Assembly: GCA_002794775.1 (NCBI GenBank)
Contig: NBAY01000033.1
Coordinates: forward strand, 434,001 to 498,000
Length of the DNA: 64,000 bases
Reading direction: 5' to 3'
DNA from: Porodaedalea pini
Lineage: Eukaryota > Basidiomycota > Agaricomycetes > Hymenochaetales > Hymenochaetaceae
Positions 23,110 to 33,944 of this stretch are shown in pieces (within the stretch, counting starts at the first letter, position 1; every line of letters begins with the position of its first letter). A program made the translations under genes and the position numbers. Under the pieces are notes generated by a model that was given only the letters and a program-made list of their open reading frames with translations, was not told the DNA's origin and made no database searches.

Positions 23110-26100
23110 CCATCGGGGCGACTGACCGAGAAGAACAAGGAACTTCAAATCCGGATTCGCTAAAATATAACCAACCGTCTGTACAATACATAGATGCAAA
23201 CGACGTCGATGGTTTTCCCGATTACGAAGTCCCCACCGGTGTGAACAAAGAGGAAAGGTATGAGCAACTGTTCATGAGAGGAACTGGTGGACGCCAGCTG
23301 GACCTTCTCCTGACCGTCGAGCATGAAATAGCGGGTGAGGCGAGAGAAGTAGATGCACATGCCCTTGTGGATTCGGGATGCACGGGATCCTGCATCGACG
23401 TCAGATTCGTCGAGAGGTACGGGTTGGAAACGAAACGCTACATTCGACCCCTCGCGGTGCTCAACGCCGATGGCACGCACAATGAGGCCGGACTGATCGA
23501 GGAGTATGTTGACGTCGAGCTCGTGATCGGCCGTCACTGGGAGAGGATCGTCCTCGCAGTAACGTCCCTAGCGTCGTCAAACATCTTCCTGGGGTACGAC
23601 TGGCTTCGACGTCACAATCCGGAGGTCGACTGGAAAACGGGTTCAATCGAATTCACCCGCTGTCCAGAAGAATGTGCGATTGAGAAGGAAACGGTGGAGG
23701 ACCTAGGCAGGGTGAAAAAGGCGGTGGAGCAGATGAGGAGGGTGAGTGAGATGCGAATGGACAAGGCGTCCTGGCCTGCATACCTCAACGACTACACCGA
23801 CGTTTTCAGCGAAAAAGGTTTTGAGAAGCTGCCGGAACACCGGCCCTGGGACCATGTCATCGACTTGAAGCCTGACTTCAAACCGAGCGACTGTAAGATT
23901 TACCCGCTCACGCCAACTGAGCAGCAGTCGCTCAAGGACTTCCTTGATGAAAATCTGAAGTCGGGTCGCATTCGATGGTCGATATCGCCCATGGCATCGC
24001 CCTTCTTCTTCATAAAGAAGGCCAACAAATCGCTACGCCCCATCCAGGATTACCGTAAGCTCAATGACGGTACAATCAAGAACAAGTATCCCCTCCCTCT
24101 CATTGATGAACTCGTCGACAAGGTCAAGAAAGCGAAGTACATCACTAAGCTTGACCTTCGCTGGGGGTACTACAATATCCGGATCCGCGAAGGTGACGAA
24201 TGGAAGGCAGCGTTTCGCACGAACATGGGCCTCTTCGAACCGACGGTCATGTTTTTTGGCCTTTGCAACGCGCCGGCCACGTTCCAGGCCTTTGTTAACC
24301 ACATCTTTAAGGACCTAATCTACGCGAACTTGATTATCGTATACCTCAACGACATCCTGATCCTCTCGGAAACCATTGAGGAGCATATCGACACGTCGAG
24401 GCGTGTACTCCAGATCCTCTGAGAAAATGGCCTGTACTTGAAGCCGGAGAAGTGCGAGTTTGACGCCAAGGTCGTCAAATACCTCGGCCACATCATCGGC
24501 AATGGCGAGATCAGGGCTGACCCGGCAAAGATGGAAGCGATTGCGAACTGGCCAGTCCCACAGAACCTCAAGGAGCTGCAACAGTTCCTCGGTATGGGAA
24601 ACTGGCTGAGACGGTTTATTAAGGACTACAGCAAGGTGGTCCGACCGTTGACGTCGTTAACAGGCAAGAAGGACTGGGTATGGGAGACCAAACAGCAGGA
24701 AGCGTTCGAGGAGCTGAGACAACGTCTCTGCTCACCTCCAGTCCTAGCCATCGCCAATGACGAGGGCCCTTTCCGCGTAGAAGCGGACTCGTCAAACTTT
24801 GCGCTCGGTGGTGTGTTGTTGCAGAAGCAGGAAGGGAAGTGGAGGGTGATCGCCTACAGGTCAGAGGCACTTGAACCGGCGGAACGAAACTACGAGATCT
24901 ACGACAAGGAGATGCTCGCGATCGTTTCGGCGCTCAAGGAGTGGCGACAATACCTCCTTGGCGCTCGCCACAAGATTGAAATCTGGTCCGACCACGCCAA
25001 CCTCACCTACTTCAGATCGGCACAGAAGCTGAGCTATCGCCAAGCTCGCTGGCGGACCGAACTTGAAGAATTCGACTTCCACCTTGAACACAAGTCGGGC
25101 AAGACGATGGGCAAGGCCGACCTGCTATCGCGCATGGCGGGCTACGATCAGGGCAAGGATGACAATGATGGGGTCGTGTTCATCAAGGATAAGTGGTTGA
25201 ACCGTGGGGTGGTGCGGACATCGCGCGATGAGGTGGTGGAACGAGTGGGTGAAGCGCAGAGGGCGCAGGATGAGTCGGAAAGGCCTACGGGTTTGGTGGA
25301 GATCGACGAGTTGTGGCGGATGAAAGGCAAGGTGTATGTTCCATCGACGATAAAGGAGGCCGTGTTGCGGGAGTGCCACGACTCGGTTCTGGCTGGTCAT
25401 CCAGGAGCGTCGAAGACAGTAGAGCTCGTCCGTCGCGATTTCTGGTGGGCATCGATGTTCTCCGACGTCCGAGCATATGTCCGAGGATGCGACCGTTGTC
25501 AACGGACGAAAGCCTTAAGAACGTCGAGGTCTAGACCGCTCCATCCAAACGCTGTTCCTGAAGGACCCTGGGAAATTGTTACGGTCGACCTAATCGGAGA
25601 GCTCCCGGACTCCAAGGGACACAACGCGATCTGCGTCTTCGTGGATAGGTTCTCGAAGCAGATGCACGCGATCCCGACGACAACGAGGCTGTCAGCAGAA
25701 GGCATGGCCCAGCTGTACCGCGACCATGTCTTCCGCCTCCATGGCCTGCCGAAGAAGATCATCCACGACCGAGGCACGCAGTTCGATGTGTCGATGATGA
25801 AGGAGCTGTACAAACTTCTGCACATTGAAGGCAACCCGTCGACAGCGTACCATCCACAGACGGATGGTCAAACGGAACGCGTCAACCAAGAGCTCGAACA
25901 GTACCTTCGACTCTTCGTTAACCATCAGCAATCGGACTGGAAGGACTGGCTCCCCCTCGCAGAGTTCGCATACAACAACCGCGAACACTCAGCAACGAAG
26001 ATGTCCCCCTTCTACGCGAACACAGGACGTCACCCCTTGAGCTTCGACACGACGCGAACCTCATCTGCTAACATGTCAGCGGAAGAATTCGCAAAGCACA

Positions 26101-26735
26101 TCAAGGAGACTCATCGCGTTGCTAAGGACAACCTAGTCAAGGCAGCAGAGGACATGAAGCGCTACCATGACCGGACAGCAGGAGCTTCAGTGGAGTACAG
26201 GGCTGGAGACAAGGTCTTCCTTGACGGGCGAAACATCAGCACGGACTCGCCGACAAAGAAACTCGCAGACAAATGGTACGGCCCCTTTGACGTCGTCGAC
26301 AAAGTAGGAGCGAGCGCGTACAAGCTCAAACTCCCGAAGCGATGGAAAAAGGTCCACCCTGTCTTCAATGAAGCCCTGTTGAAACCCGCCGTCGAACTGT
26401 CCTTTGAAAGCCAGAAGCAACCACCGCCGCCACCGCCAGACATCGTCGACAACAAGGAGGAGTACGAACTCGAGGAAGTCTTAGACTCACGTCTACACCG
26501 AGGGAAACTACAGTACCTTGTCAAGTGGGTCGGCTACAATGAACCTACTTGGCAGCCTGAGACGGACTTCGGCGAAAACGCGAAGGAGGCGATCGCTGAG
26601 TTCTACCTCAAACATCCCGGTGCACCTTGGAAACTCGACATCCCTCGTCAACGACTCCGTCCACTCTTCGTCGACACCGAGCCTGACGACCGCGATCATG
26701 GTTGGTCGGGACGCCCAACCTTGAAGGGGGGGTAA
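23092..26735 (+). pseudogene. pol: Element C Pol polyprotein, RT-inactivated
   Basis: Aspartic protease ([16 protein letters not shown], about 23360). RT (QDYRKLNDG about 24040; [11 protein letters not shown] about 24265). RNase H (EADSSNFALGGVLLQ). Integrase zinc finger (RECHDSVLAGHPGASKTVEL...CDRCQRTK) and DDE core (VDLIGELPDSKGHN, HDRGTQFDVSMM, AYHPQTDGQTERVNQE). C-terminal chromodomain (EEYELEEVLDSRLHRGKLQY, about 26456-26620). Two lesions: the catalytic YLDD box is YLND (Asn codon 24348-24350), and TGA at 24420-24422 replaces the CGA found in B. After the stop, the frame continues open to TAA at 26733-26735, one nt before the 3' LTR. Confidence 0.93.
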
Positions 26736-27148
26736 TGTTAGAACCTGAACTTTCACCTTTTCCTTTATTTTCCCTTTTACCATTTCCTTTATTATATCCG
26801 TCCTTTTCATCATATTTACCCATCTTACACAATCATTCCCACACTGCCTTCATTCGTTCCATTCCCACTCATTATGTAATGTTAGGTAATATAGTCTCAC
26901 GGTCGTCGCTATATAAGGTCTCAGGAATCGCATGAACTCCTTGTTCTGCTTTTCCTCTTACCTCCGCGACGACCTAGGTGAGACTCGTCCCCCTTGTATT
27001 AGTTTAGACTTGTATTAATCCTCTTACCTCCACGACGACCTAGCCTGAGTAAGCGTGTCCCGAGTCTACGCTCGAGTATAGCACGTCCCAGACAACAGTC
27101 AGCCGAGGCCTGCCCAGTCCGAGTCGTCTCCCGGACTCCCGCCTAACA
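26736..27148 (+). repeat. Element C 3' LTR
   Basis: 413 bp, nearly identical to the 5' LTR. Directly follows the polypurine tract and the pol stop. Confidence 0.94.
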
Positions 27149-28114
27149 GAAGGCCAACTCCTTCATTGCTCCGAGCTCATCGGCGAGGACACGGCGTTCG
27201 TCTGGCGCCATCAGTTCCAGCATGCGCTGGATGATCGGTTTCGCTTGCGGGCACTTGTCCTTGAAGTGGCCCAACCCGCCACAGATCCAGCACGCGCGTC
27301 GTCGTTGTGCCTCGTTCATTGAGACGTCCATCGGCTGACCAGCGCCTCTGAAGGTGACGCCGGTCGCGTCGCGTCTATCGACGTGAGGGGCCGCTACCTG
27401 ACGGCGAGCTGGGGGTGCTTGTTGTGGTAGGCGAGGAGGGGGAAGAAAGGCGCATCCTCGTTGGATAGCGCGAATCTGCTGTTCGCCGCGGTCTATTTCG
27501 ATCGCCTTGTTCTTCCAATCCTCGTATTTTGTCGGGACTGGCGTCGACCTTAGCACTCCACGGACCACCTCGATGTTCATCGCTCGCTTGAGGCGATCGC
27601 AGATGACGCTGTCGTCTTTCAGCTCGGCGCGCTTAATGATCACGTCGAACTTCTGGAAGAACTCGTCCGCGGTTAGGTCCTTCTGAACCTTATCTCGGAA
27701 ATCCTTCAGCGCTTTCTCCTTGTGATTCGGGTCGTCGAACGAGGCGTCGAGTCGTTCCTGGAATCTTTCCCAGCTGTCGGTGAAGGTGATGATTCCCGAC
27801 GTTGTTGACTCCTCGACGTAGTTCTGCGCCCACGTTGCCGCATTACCACCCTTCAGGTAGGAGAGAGCTACATAAATCTTACTCTCTGACGTAGGGTATT
27901 GATTTGGATTTGCGGATACGAAAAGAAGGACTTCACGTCTGAAGTCGAGGAAATCGTCGCCACCAGTGAATTCACATGGTCGGGCGACGTCGATGTTTGG
28001 TACAGCAGCGGTACTAGGGCCCGCTGGGGTGTTTGCGGCTTGGTGAGTGAAGGCGCCCGCTACGATTGCCGCGATTTGCTCCAACTGTTGTGTGCTGAAG
28101 CCTTCCGTCGACAT
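27149..28114 (-). pseudogene. Element B gag, 5' part
   Basis: Starts MSTEGFSTQQLEQIAAIVAG at 28114. Capsid-like region, then the knuckle [14 protein letters not shown]. The frame enters the LTR of C after GAMKELAF and is therefore truncated. Removing C and one GAAGG copy rejoins it to 20841-20729. Confidence 0.92.
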
Positions 28115-28836
28115 TGTTGTTCTAGGCGTGTCCGTTTGTCGCTCAGGGGGGGTCGGTGGTGATGAATCTCGTCGCGCTTCTCTATACGGTCCTGGGATCG
28201 GTGGGAGGATGGTCGACGTCGAAAGCGATGGCGAAATCGGGGTTGTCTGATCTATCGGCGCAGGAGCCCACTTTAATCTTCTTCCTCCTTCAAGCGTCGA
28301 ATACCAGAGTCCTTTCTCTGCACGCCACCAGATAACGTATTCAACGCCTGTTTGAGTAACCGTGAACCAGGAGCGGTGTTCCTCGTTGTACCAGGAACAA
28401 GACGGGAGAGCACAACGTTGTTCCTCGTCGAGATCTATGTTGACGATGGAGGAGGAACAGGGATCGGGTGTGCGTTGGTACCGGGGTTACGCCAACGTTG
28501 AGCGGGTTCGTCAGCGAAATTGATGACGAGGCGGTAGGATCCGAGTGAGATCACAAACGAGATTGTAGTCGAAGTTTGTACTCGTCTGGTCACCCACGTC
28601 CACGTCAGGTGCGTGCTCCACCAGAGGCTAATCCGGAGAGCCAGGGTCAGGAAAGGTTGGTTGGAGTGATTACTTAATACACGAACGTCCGGAAACGTCC
28701 GGGCAGGGTTGAGGGTTGTCGTTTAGGGGGTTTACACGTCAGGTCCTTCGAGGGGAGTACTCCTCTAGACCGAGTGAGGGCGAGTCGACAGCGACGATGT
28801 ACGCTGGGGATGAGCCTGGGTGAGGTTCTGCTTTTA
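28115..28836 (-). other. Element B leader
   Basis: About 720 nt between gag and the 5' LTR of B, homologous to the leader of C. Carries the same AAAAGCAGAAC primer-binding word next to the LTR. Confidence 0.75.
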
Positions 28837-29249
28837 TGTTAGGCAGGAGTCCAGGAGACGACTTGGACTGGGCAGGTCTCGGCTGACTGTTGTCTGGGAC
28901 GTGCTGTACTCGAGCGTAGACTCGGGACACGCTTACTCAGGCTAGGTCGTCGTGGAGGTAAGAGGATTAATACAAGTCTAAACTAATACAAGGGGGACGA
29001 GTCTCACCTAGGTCGTCGCGGAGGTAAGAGGAAAAGCAGAACAAGGAGTTCATGCGATTCCTGAGACCTTATATAGCGACGACCGTGAGACTATATTACC
29101 TAACATTACATAACGAGTGGGAATGGAACGAATGAAGGCAGTGTGGGAATGATTGTGTAAGATGGGTAAATATGATGAAAAGGATGAATATAATAAGGGA
29201 AATGGTAAAAGGGAGAATAAAGGAAAAGGTGAAAGTTCAGGTTCTAACA
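28837..29249 (-). repeat. Element B 5' LTR
   Basis: 413 bp, closely similar to 16690-17102. Followed by the GCCTG duplication and then gag of element A. Confidence 0.92.
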
Positions 29250-30170
29250 GCCTGGTGCCATCAGCTCCAACATGTGCTGGATGATTGGCTTCCCCTGCAG
29301 GCACTTGTTCTGGAAGTGGCCCTCTTGTCCGCAGAGCCAGCATGCACGTCGTCATCCTGCCTTGTTCATCGAGACGTCCATTGGTTGACCAGCGCCTCTG
29401 AAGGTGACACCGGTCATGTCACGTTTGTCAATGTGCGGGGCTGCAAATGGGTGGCAAGCAGGTGGGGCCTGTTGTTGTTGTGGGCATTGTGGGGGTAGCG
29501 GATGGCCTCATTGGATGGCACAGATCTGTTGTTCACTGCGATCAATCTCAATGGCCTTCTTCTTCCAGTCAGCATATATCATTGGGACCGGTGTTGATCT
29601 CAACACTCCACGCACTACCTTGATGTTCATTGCATGCTTCAGGCAGTCGCAGATGATACCATCGTCCTTCAGGTCCACCACCTTGATGACCACGTCGAGC
29701 TTCTGGAAGAACTCGTCAGCAGAGAGGTCCTTCTGCACCTTCTCTCGGAACTCCTTCAGCGCTTTCTCCTTCCTGTTTGGATCATTGAATGAGGTGTCTA
29801 GTCTCTCCTGGAACCTGGTCCAGCTGCCCATGAAACTCACGACACCATTTGTTGTGAATTCCTGGATGTAGTTCTGCGCCCATGTCGACGCATTGTCGCC
29901 CTTGAGGTAGGAGAGGGCGACATAGATCTTGCTCGACAATGAGGGGTACCTCATAGGGTTCACCGAGACAAAGAGAAGGACTTTGCATCTGAAGTCTAGG
30001 TAATTGTCGCCACCAGTGAATTTGCGTGGTCAGGTGACGTCTATAATGGGAGCCAGAGGATTGGCTGCAGTGGCTGGTGCTGGGGCATTGTTCGCCTGAT
30101 GCGTGAAGGCACCTGCCACAATCGCTGCGATCTGCTCCAGCTGCTGCTGGCTGAATCCTCCTGCTGACAT
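29250..30170 (-). pseudogene. Element A gag remnant
   Basis: Start-like MSAGGFSQQQLEQIAAIVAG at 30170. A TGA after PLAPIIDVT stands where B and C have a CGN Arg codon (VARP). The middle part (29963-29508) is open and keeps [20 protein letters not shown]. The knuckle region is degraded (29340-29290). The remainder lies across element B, at 16689 and below. Confidence 0.88.
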
Positions 30171-30880
30171 TTCTGGTTTGGGCGTCAGTATCGAGGGTTC
30201 AGGGGGGGGTTGGGGGTGACAGATCCCTACTGGTCTCACAGTATGGTCCTGGAATCGGTGGTAGGTTGACGGTAGACGTCAATGGTGCAGGTGATAACAG
30301 GACGGCTGGGGGCCACCTAGCTCTCCTTCCTTCTTCATTCATCAAATACCAGCTGTGCCAGATGTCACTCCACCAGATGTCGTATACGACACTGCTATTG
30401 TTGGTCGCGATGTAGCCTGGTCAGTCTGGGTCCCAGTGTGCTGATGCAGGGAGAGCCCATTGTTGTTTATCGGTGATATCTATCTTGATGACGGTGGAGG
30501 GACAGGGATAGGCTGTGCATTCGGGTGAATGTTACGCTGATGTAGTATGGGTTCATCGGCGAGTTTGATGATTAAGTGGAAGGAAGCCAATGAGATCGTG
30601 ATTGACAATGACATTGACGACTGCACGTGATGCGTTACCCACATCCAAGTTAGATGGTTCCTCCACCAGAGTGCGAGACGGAGAGCCAGGGTTGGAAAAA
30701 GTTGGTTAGAAGTTTACATAATACACAAACGTCCAAGAACGTCCGGGCAGGGTTGAGGGTTGTCGTTTAGGGGGTTTACACGTCAAGTCCGTTGAGGGGG
30801 ATGCTCCTCTAGACCGAGTGAAGGTGAGTTGACAGCGACAACATACACTGGGGATGAGCCTGGGTGGGGTTCTGCTTTTA
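30171..30880 (-). other. Element A leader
   Basis: About 710 nt homologous to the leaders of B and C, decayed. The primer-binding word AAAAGCAGAAC is still recognisable next to the LTR. Confidence 0.65.
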
Positions 30881-30902
30881 TGTTAGGTGGGAGTCCGGGA
30901 GA

Positions 30903-32642
30903 TGTTAGGGTCGGGCGAATATTCCAATTCTTTAACCACAAAGGTGTTGCCTTCCGGACTGTATGGTCCTCTGAGTGGTGTATTACCGAGACGACTTTAC
31001 TTATCTTCGACCGATCCCGTAACCAGCTTCTCCTTCGCTGCCCTTATCAGGTGGAACCTGAGGTTGGTATTGAAAGCACTTAGTTACAGCAGATAGGGGA
31101 GGTAATGCCCTAGAGGGTCGAGAGATGTTCGGTTATGCTGCAATGTTGTCTAGGAGGCAAACTGCAAGGCTTGGCGTAGCCAAGATGCACTCAACCAGAC
31201 TTGGTTCTGTGGACAATGAGAGGAACCTTCTAAGCGTGGCGTAGCTGAGGGTCTACTCAATCAAAGTCAATCCTTATTCAACTTGGGACAAATCCTCAAC
31301 CCAGTATGGGGCGGACTCGTTATTCAACCAAGGAGGATATTACACAGTGGTAGTTATAGATGTAGAGGTAGGGGTAAGAAGTAGCAGTGTTCTGTAACCT
31401 TCTGAGAGGGATGTAAAATAAAGCGATAGAGAATGGGGATCTGGGGTGCTAGTTACTCGGCCTTATATAGCCTACTGAATTTCTAATTTCTTTACGTTCT
31501 GTCCAACCAGATGCCCTTCCGTCTCCTTCCTATGTTTCAGGTGGCCGCAGCACTTGGCTGCTGCGGTGGGGATGTATGCACATGTACTCCGTCCAATGGT
31601 TTTCTTGCATTCTGCAATTTAGACTGCGGTGTGAGTCACATGATGTCATGACCCGCGCGCTCGGGTGAGTACATCACTGATTTGGTAGTCGGGCTCCCAC
31701 GTTCTCCACATGCTTCGGTTTAATTAACTTCCTGCTTCTCCTATGTACTTCTATATCGGGGCTTTACTTCCCTGCTTCTCGAAGTGTCTTCCTCGGTTGT
31801 GGCACTGCCTAGCCTATCGGGTTGCATTGCTGCACTCGGGTGTTCATTCCTCCCATTCAAATCCATTGGGGATAACCATGTGGACCCATGGGTTATTCTT
31901 GGATCGCCATTCAGTGTCAGGTCCACTCGGTGATAGGGCTGCTCCGCCGAGACATGTCTCCATTGTGAATGGTGGGTCATGTGCTCCTAGGGCTAGAGTG
32001 ATCTTGAATGTTCGTCTTCGTGACACGTGCTCGAATTCGTATAGCGTAATTGTGCCTTGATGCTTTATGTCCCTGAGGTATGCCCAACAGTGCTTGAGTG
32101 CTGTCGTTATGTGTATTGGTACATCATTCCCTTGTACTGGGCTTGGGGTAGGTATTCGTATCATCATCTTGCAGTTCCTGCATTCTTCGTGTGGCTCCTT
32201 ATTGTATTGGATGACTGTATCCCATTTGTAGTTCTCCATGCCACGTTCTTCTTTACTGATGTGGACTTTATATGTCTTGGCATCTCGATAGTAGATTGCC
32301 TGTCCTGTTTCAAAGTATGGTGATTGGCCTTCCCACTTGTGTGCTCGTAATGTGACGTCCTGGTCCATTAATCCTATTGTCTTCAGGAGTTCTGGGACCT
32401 TCTGTGCTACGTTCTGTAGTAGCATGCACTTGGTGCATTGAGGATCAACCTCCATTGGTTGTCCTTTGCTTTCTTGACGTTTATGTGCCATGTCACAAGA
32501 TGTGACGGTGTAGCGTGACTGTGACTGACGGATTTTTGCCTGGGCAAGTATCCGTCAAGATCAGGTGACCACGTAATCGTGTGTCTGATTGACGATGATC
32601 TGCCTTGATCGACGTTTCCGAATGTGCGAAAATTTCCTTTCA
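30903..32642 (-). mobile_element. Element D: 1,740-bp TG...CA insertion, probable ORF-bearing solo LTR
   Basis: Starts TGTTAGGG and ends CTTTCA on the plus strand (TG...CA). It is bounded by the 5-bp duplication GGAGA, inside the LTR of element A. There are no terminal direct repeats within it, so it is not a small complete LTR element. On the minus strand the order is left end, a 215-codon ORF (32491-31844), a TATA box CTATATAAGG (about 31470-31480), then about 570 nt to the other end. That is the order U3-R-U5 of one long LTR. Confidence 0.72.
31844..32491 (-). CDS. unrecognised 215-aa ORF carried by element D
   Basis: Starts MAHKRQESKGQPMEVDPQC and ends PNGFEWEE. It is the only long frame of element D. 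Two CX2C pairs are present, CTKC near residue 19 and CRNC near residue 100, which could bind a metal. No signal peptide or membrane segment is seen, and there is no protease, RT, integrase or capsid motif. The frame is intact although the surrounding element A is badly decayed, so either D is younger or the frame was retained. A Gag-like or accessory protein of a retroelement is possible, but I do not recognise the family. Confidence 0.45.
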   Translation of the reverse strand: MAHKRQESKGQPMEVDPQCTKCMLLQNVAQKVPELLKTIGLMDQDVTLRAHKWEGQSPYFETGQAIYYRDAKTYKVHISKEERGMENYKWDTVIQYNKEPHEECRNCKMMIRIPTPSPVQGNDVPIHITTALKHCWAYLRDIKHQGTITLYEFEHVSRRRTFKITLALGAHDPPFTMETCLGGAALSPSGPDTEWRSKNNPWVHMVIPNGFEWEE

Positions 32643-33050
32643 GGAGACAACTTGGACTGGGCAGGCCTCAGCTGACTGTCATCTGGGACATGCTATACTC
32701 AAGCAGGGGCTTGGGATACACTGTACTCAGGCTAGGTCATCATGGAGGTAAGAGAATTAATACAAGTCTAAACTAATACAAGGGGGACGAGTCTCACCTA
32801 GGTCATCACAGAGGTAAGAGAAAAAGCAGAACAAGGAGTTCATGCAATTCCTGAGACCTTATATAGTGACAACCATGAGACTATATTACCTAACATTACA
32901 TAAACAAACAGAATGGAATGAATGAAGGGAGTGTGAAGGGAGTGTGGGAAATGATTGGAAAGATGATTAAATATAATGAAAAGGAGTGATTAGAAGGAAA
33001 AGAAATGATAAAAGGAAAATAAAAGAAAGGGAAAAGTTTGAGTCCTAACA

Positions 33051-33760
33051 TGGAATTGATGTCAGGCAAGGTTTCAAATGAGACTGCAGGCATGTTGCCT
33101 TCCAAGAACCCCAAATCAGCCTTGCTATTCTCCACCTCCCAGACTCTAATCTAGCAGTCTTCAGAACCTGAGACTATCTGTGTACCATTAGGGGAGAAGG
33201 CAATGGACCCAACACTGCCTGTATGCCCTTTGAAAAGTCCAGAAACCACCTGGCCACTCCTCACGTCCAAGACTATGATCATCTCATTCAGGAAGCCAGA
33301 GATGATCTGCAAGCAATTAGGTGAGAAGACAATGGAACTGATATTATCTATGTGTCCTTTGAAAGGCTTGAAATGGACCCTTTTCCCCCTCTCTGCATCC
33401 CAGACTCTAATTGTTTCATCCTTGGAGCCTGATAGGATACTCTTGCCATCAGGATTGGATATTGTCTGAGTGCCCTCTGAAAGGTCTGGAAACTACCCTT
33501 CCACTCTCCACATCCCAAATCCTGATAGTATTATCCATAGAGCCTGAAGCAATATGAGTGTCATCAGGAGAGAAAGCAATGGATAAGATGTCATTTGTAT
33601 TCTCCAAAAGGCCCAGAAATCAACTGCCCATTCTTCACATCCCAAACTCTGATTGTATTGTCCATAGAGCCCAAAGCAATCTGAGTGCTATCAGGTTAGA
33701 AGGTGACAGATAGAACCTTGTTCATGTGTCCTTCAAAATGCACTGCAACGGTGTAGTGCT
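33051..33760 (-). pseudogene. decayed WD40-repeat gene (NACHT/WD40 type), main remnant
   Basis: The minus strand carries about five WD blades, such as SGSMDNTIRIWDVESGRVVS, SGSKDETIRVWDAERGK and SIAFSPNGTQIVSGSED. They are interrupted by a TAA (about 33690), at least two frameshifts (about 33600 and 33460), and a TAG in the last blade (about 33150) where a sense codon is expected before IRVWEVEN. Beta-propellers of this repeat type in basidiomycetes are usually the sensor part of NACHT-domain STAND proteins. No NACHT domain remains in the window. It continues in frame into 12503-12310 once element A is removed. Confidence 0.8.
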
Positions 33761-33944
33761 CTGTGCTTGCCTATGCATCAGTCGGCCATTCTTTGACTAC
33801 TGTACACTTTCCCAACATTCCCACTCTGCCAGTTTCCCATTTAGGTAATGATCCTGCCACCTGTCATTCCTGCTTATGCAACATTCCTAACTTTAAGGCT
33901 TTCTTTGATTTACAATGTTCCTGACATTTTGATGTTCCTAACAT
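33761..33944. other. AT/TC-rich spacer, no gene seen
   Basis: CpG-poor sequence between the WD40 remnant and the tandem repeat below. Confidence 0.4.

Larger units (their letters stand above)
20842..27148 (+). mobile_element. Element C: youngest chromodomain Ty3/gypsy retrotransposon (6.3 kb), inserted in gag of B
   Basis: Complete element with two 413-bp LTRs (20842-21254 and 26736-27148) that differ at about five positions by eye. It has a 5-bp duplication GAAGG (20837-20841 and 27149-27153), a leader of about 790 nt, gag, pol, and a polypurine tract at 26724-26732. The C-terminal chromodomain places it among chromoviruses. It is inactive by sequence: the RT box is YLND and there is an in-frame TGA at 24420-24422. 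Confidence 0.96.
16690..29249 (-). mobile_element. Element B: chromodomain Ty3/gypsy retrotransposon inserted in gag of A, host of C
   Basis: LTRs at 16690-17102 and 28837-29249, both 413 bp and closely similar. The target duplication GCCTG is at 16685-16689 and 29250-29254. The flanking DNA on both sides is the gag of element A. Its own gag is split by element C, inserted with a GAAGG duplication (20837-20841 and 27149-27153). Without C it would be about 6.25 kb. Confidence 0.94.
12509..33050 (-). mobile_element. Element A: oldest chromodomain Ty3/gypsy retrotransposon, host of B and D
   Basis: Minus-oriented element with a 3' LTR at 12509-12933 (425 bp) and a 5' LTR at 30881-33050 interrupted by element D. 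The target duplication TGGAA is read at 12504-12508 and 33051-33055. Its gag is split by element B after 16689, and it resumes at 29250. Coding regions are full of stops and frameshifts and strongly CpG-depleted. It inserted into the last part of a WD40-repeat gene. Confidence 0.92.
30881..33050 (-). repeat. Element A 5' LTR, interrupted by element D
   Basis: The LTR parts are 30881-30902 and 32648-33050. Together they make 425 bp, the same length as the 3' LTR of A. The GGAGA word is duplicated (30898-30902 and 32643-32647) around element D. Outer flank TGGAA matches the left flank of A. Confidence 0.9.

Noticed and set aside
22258..23199. Long minus-strand frame (313 codons) across gag of element C, and similar antisense frames in all gypsy copies
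   Set aside because: Exact shadows of gag/pol codons; no independent motif, and they recur only where the sense frame is present.
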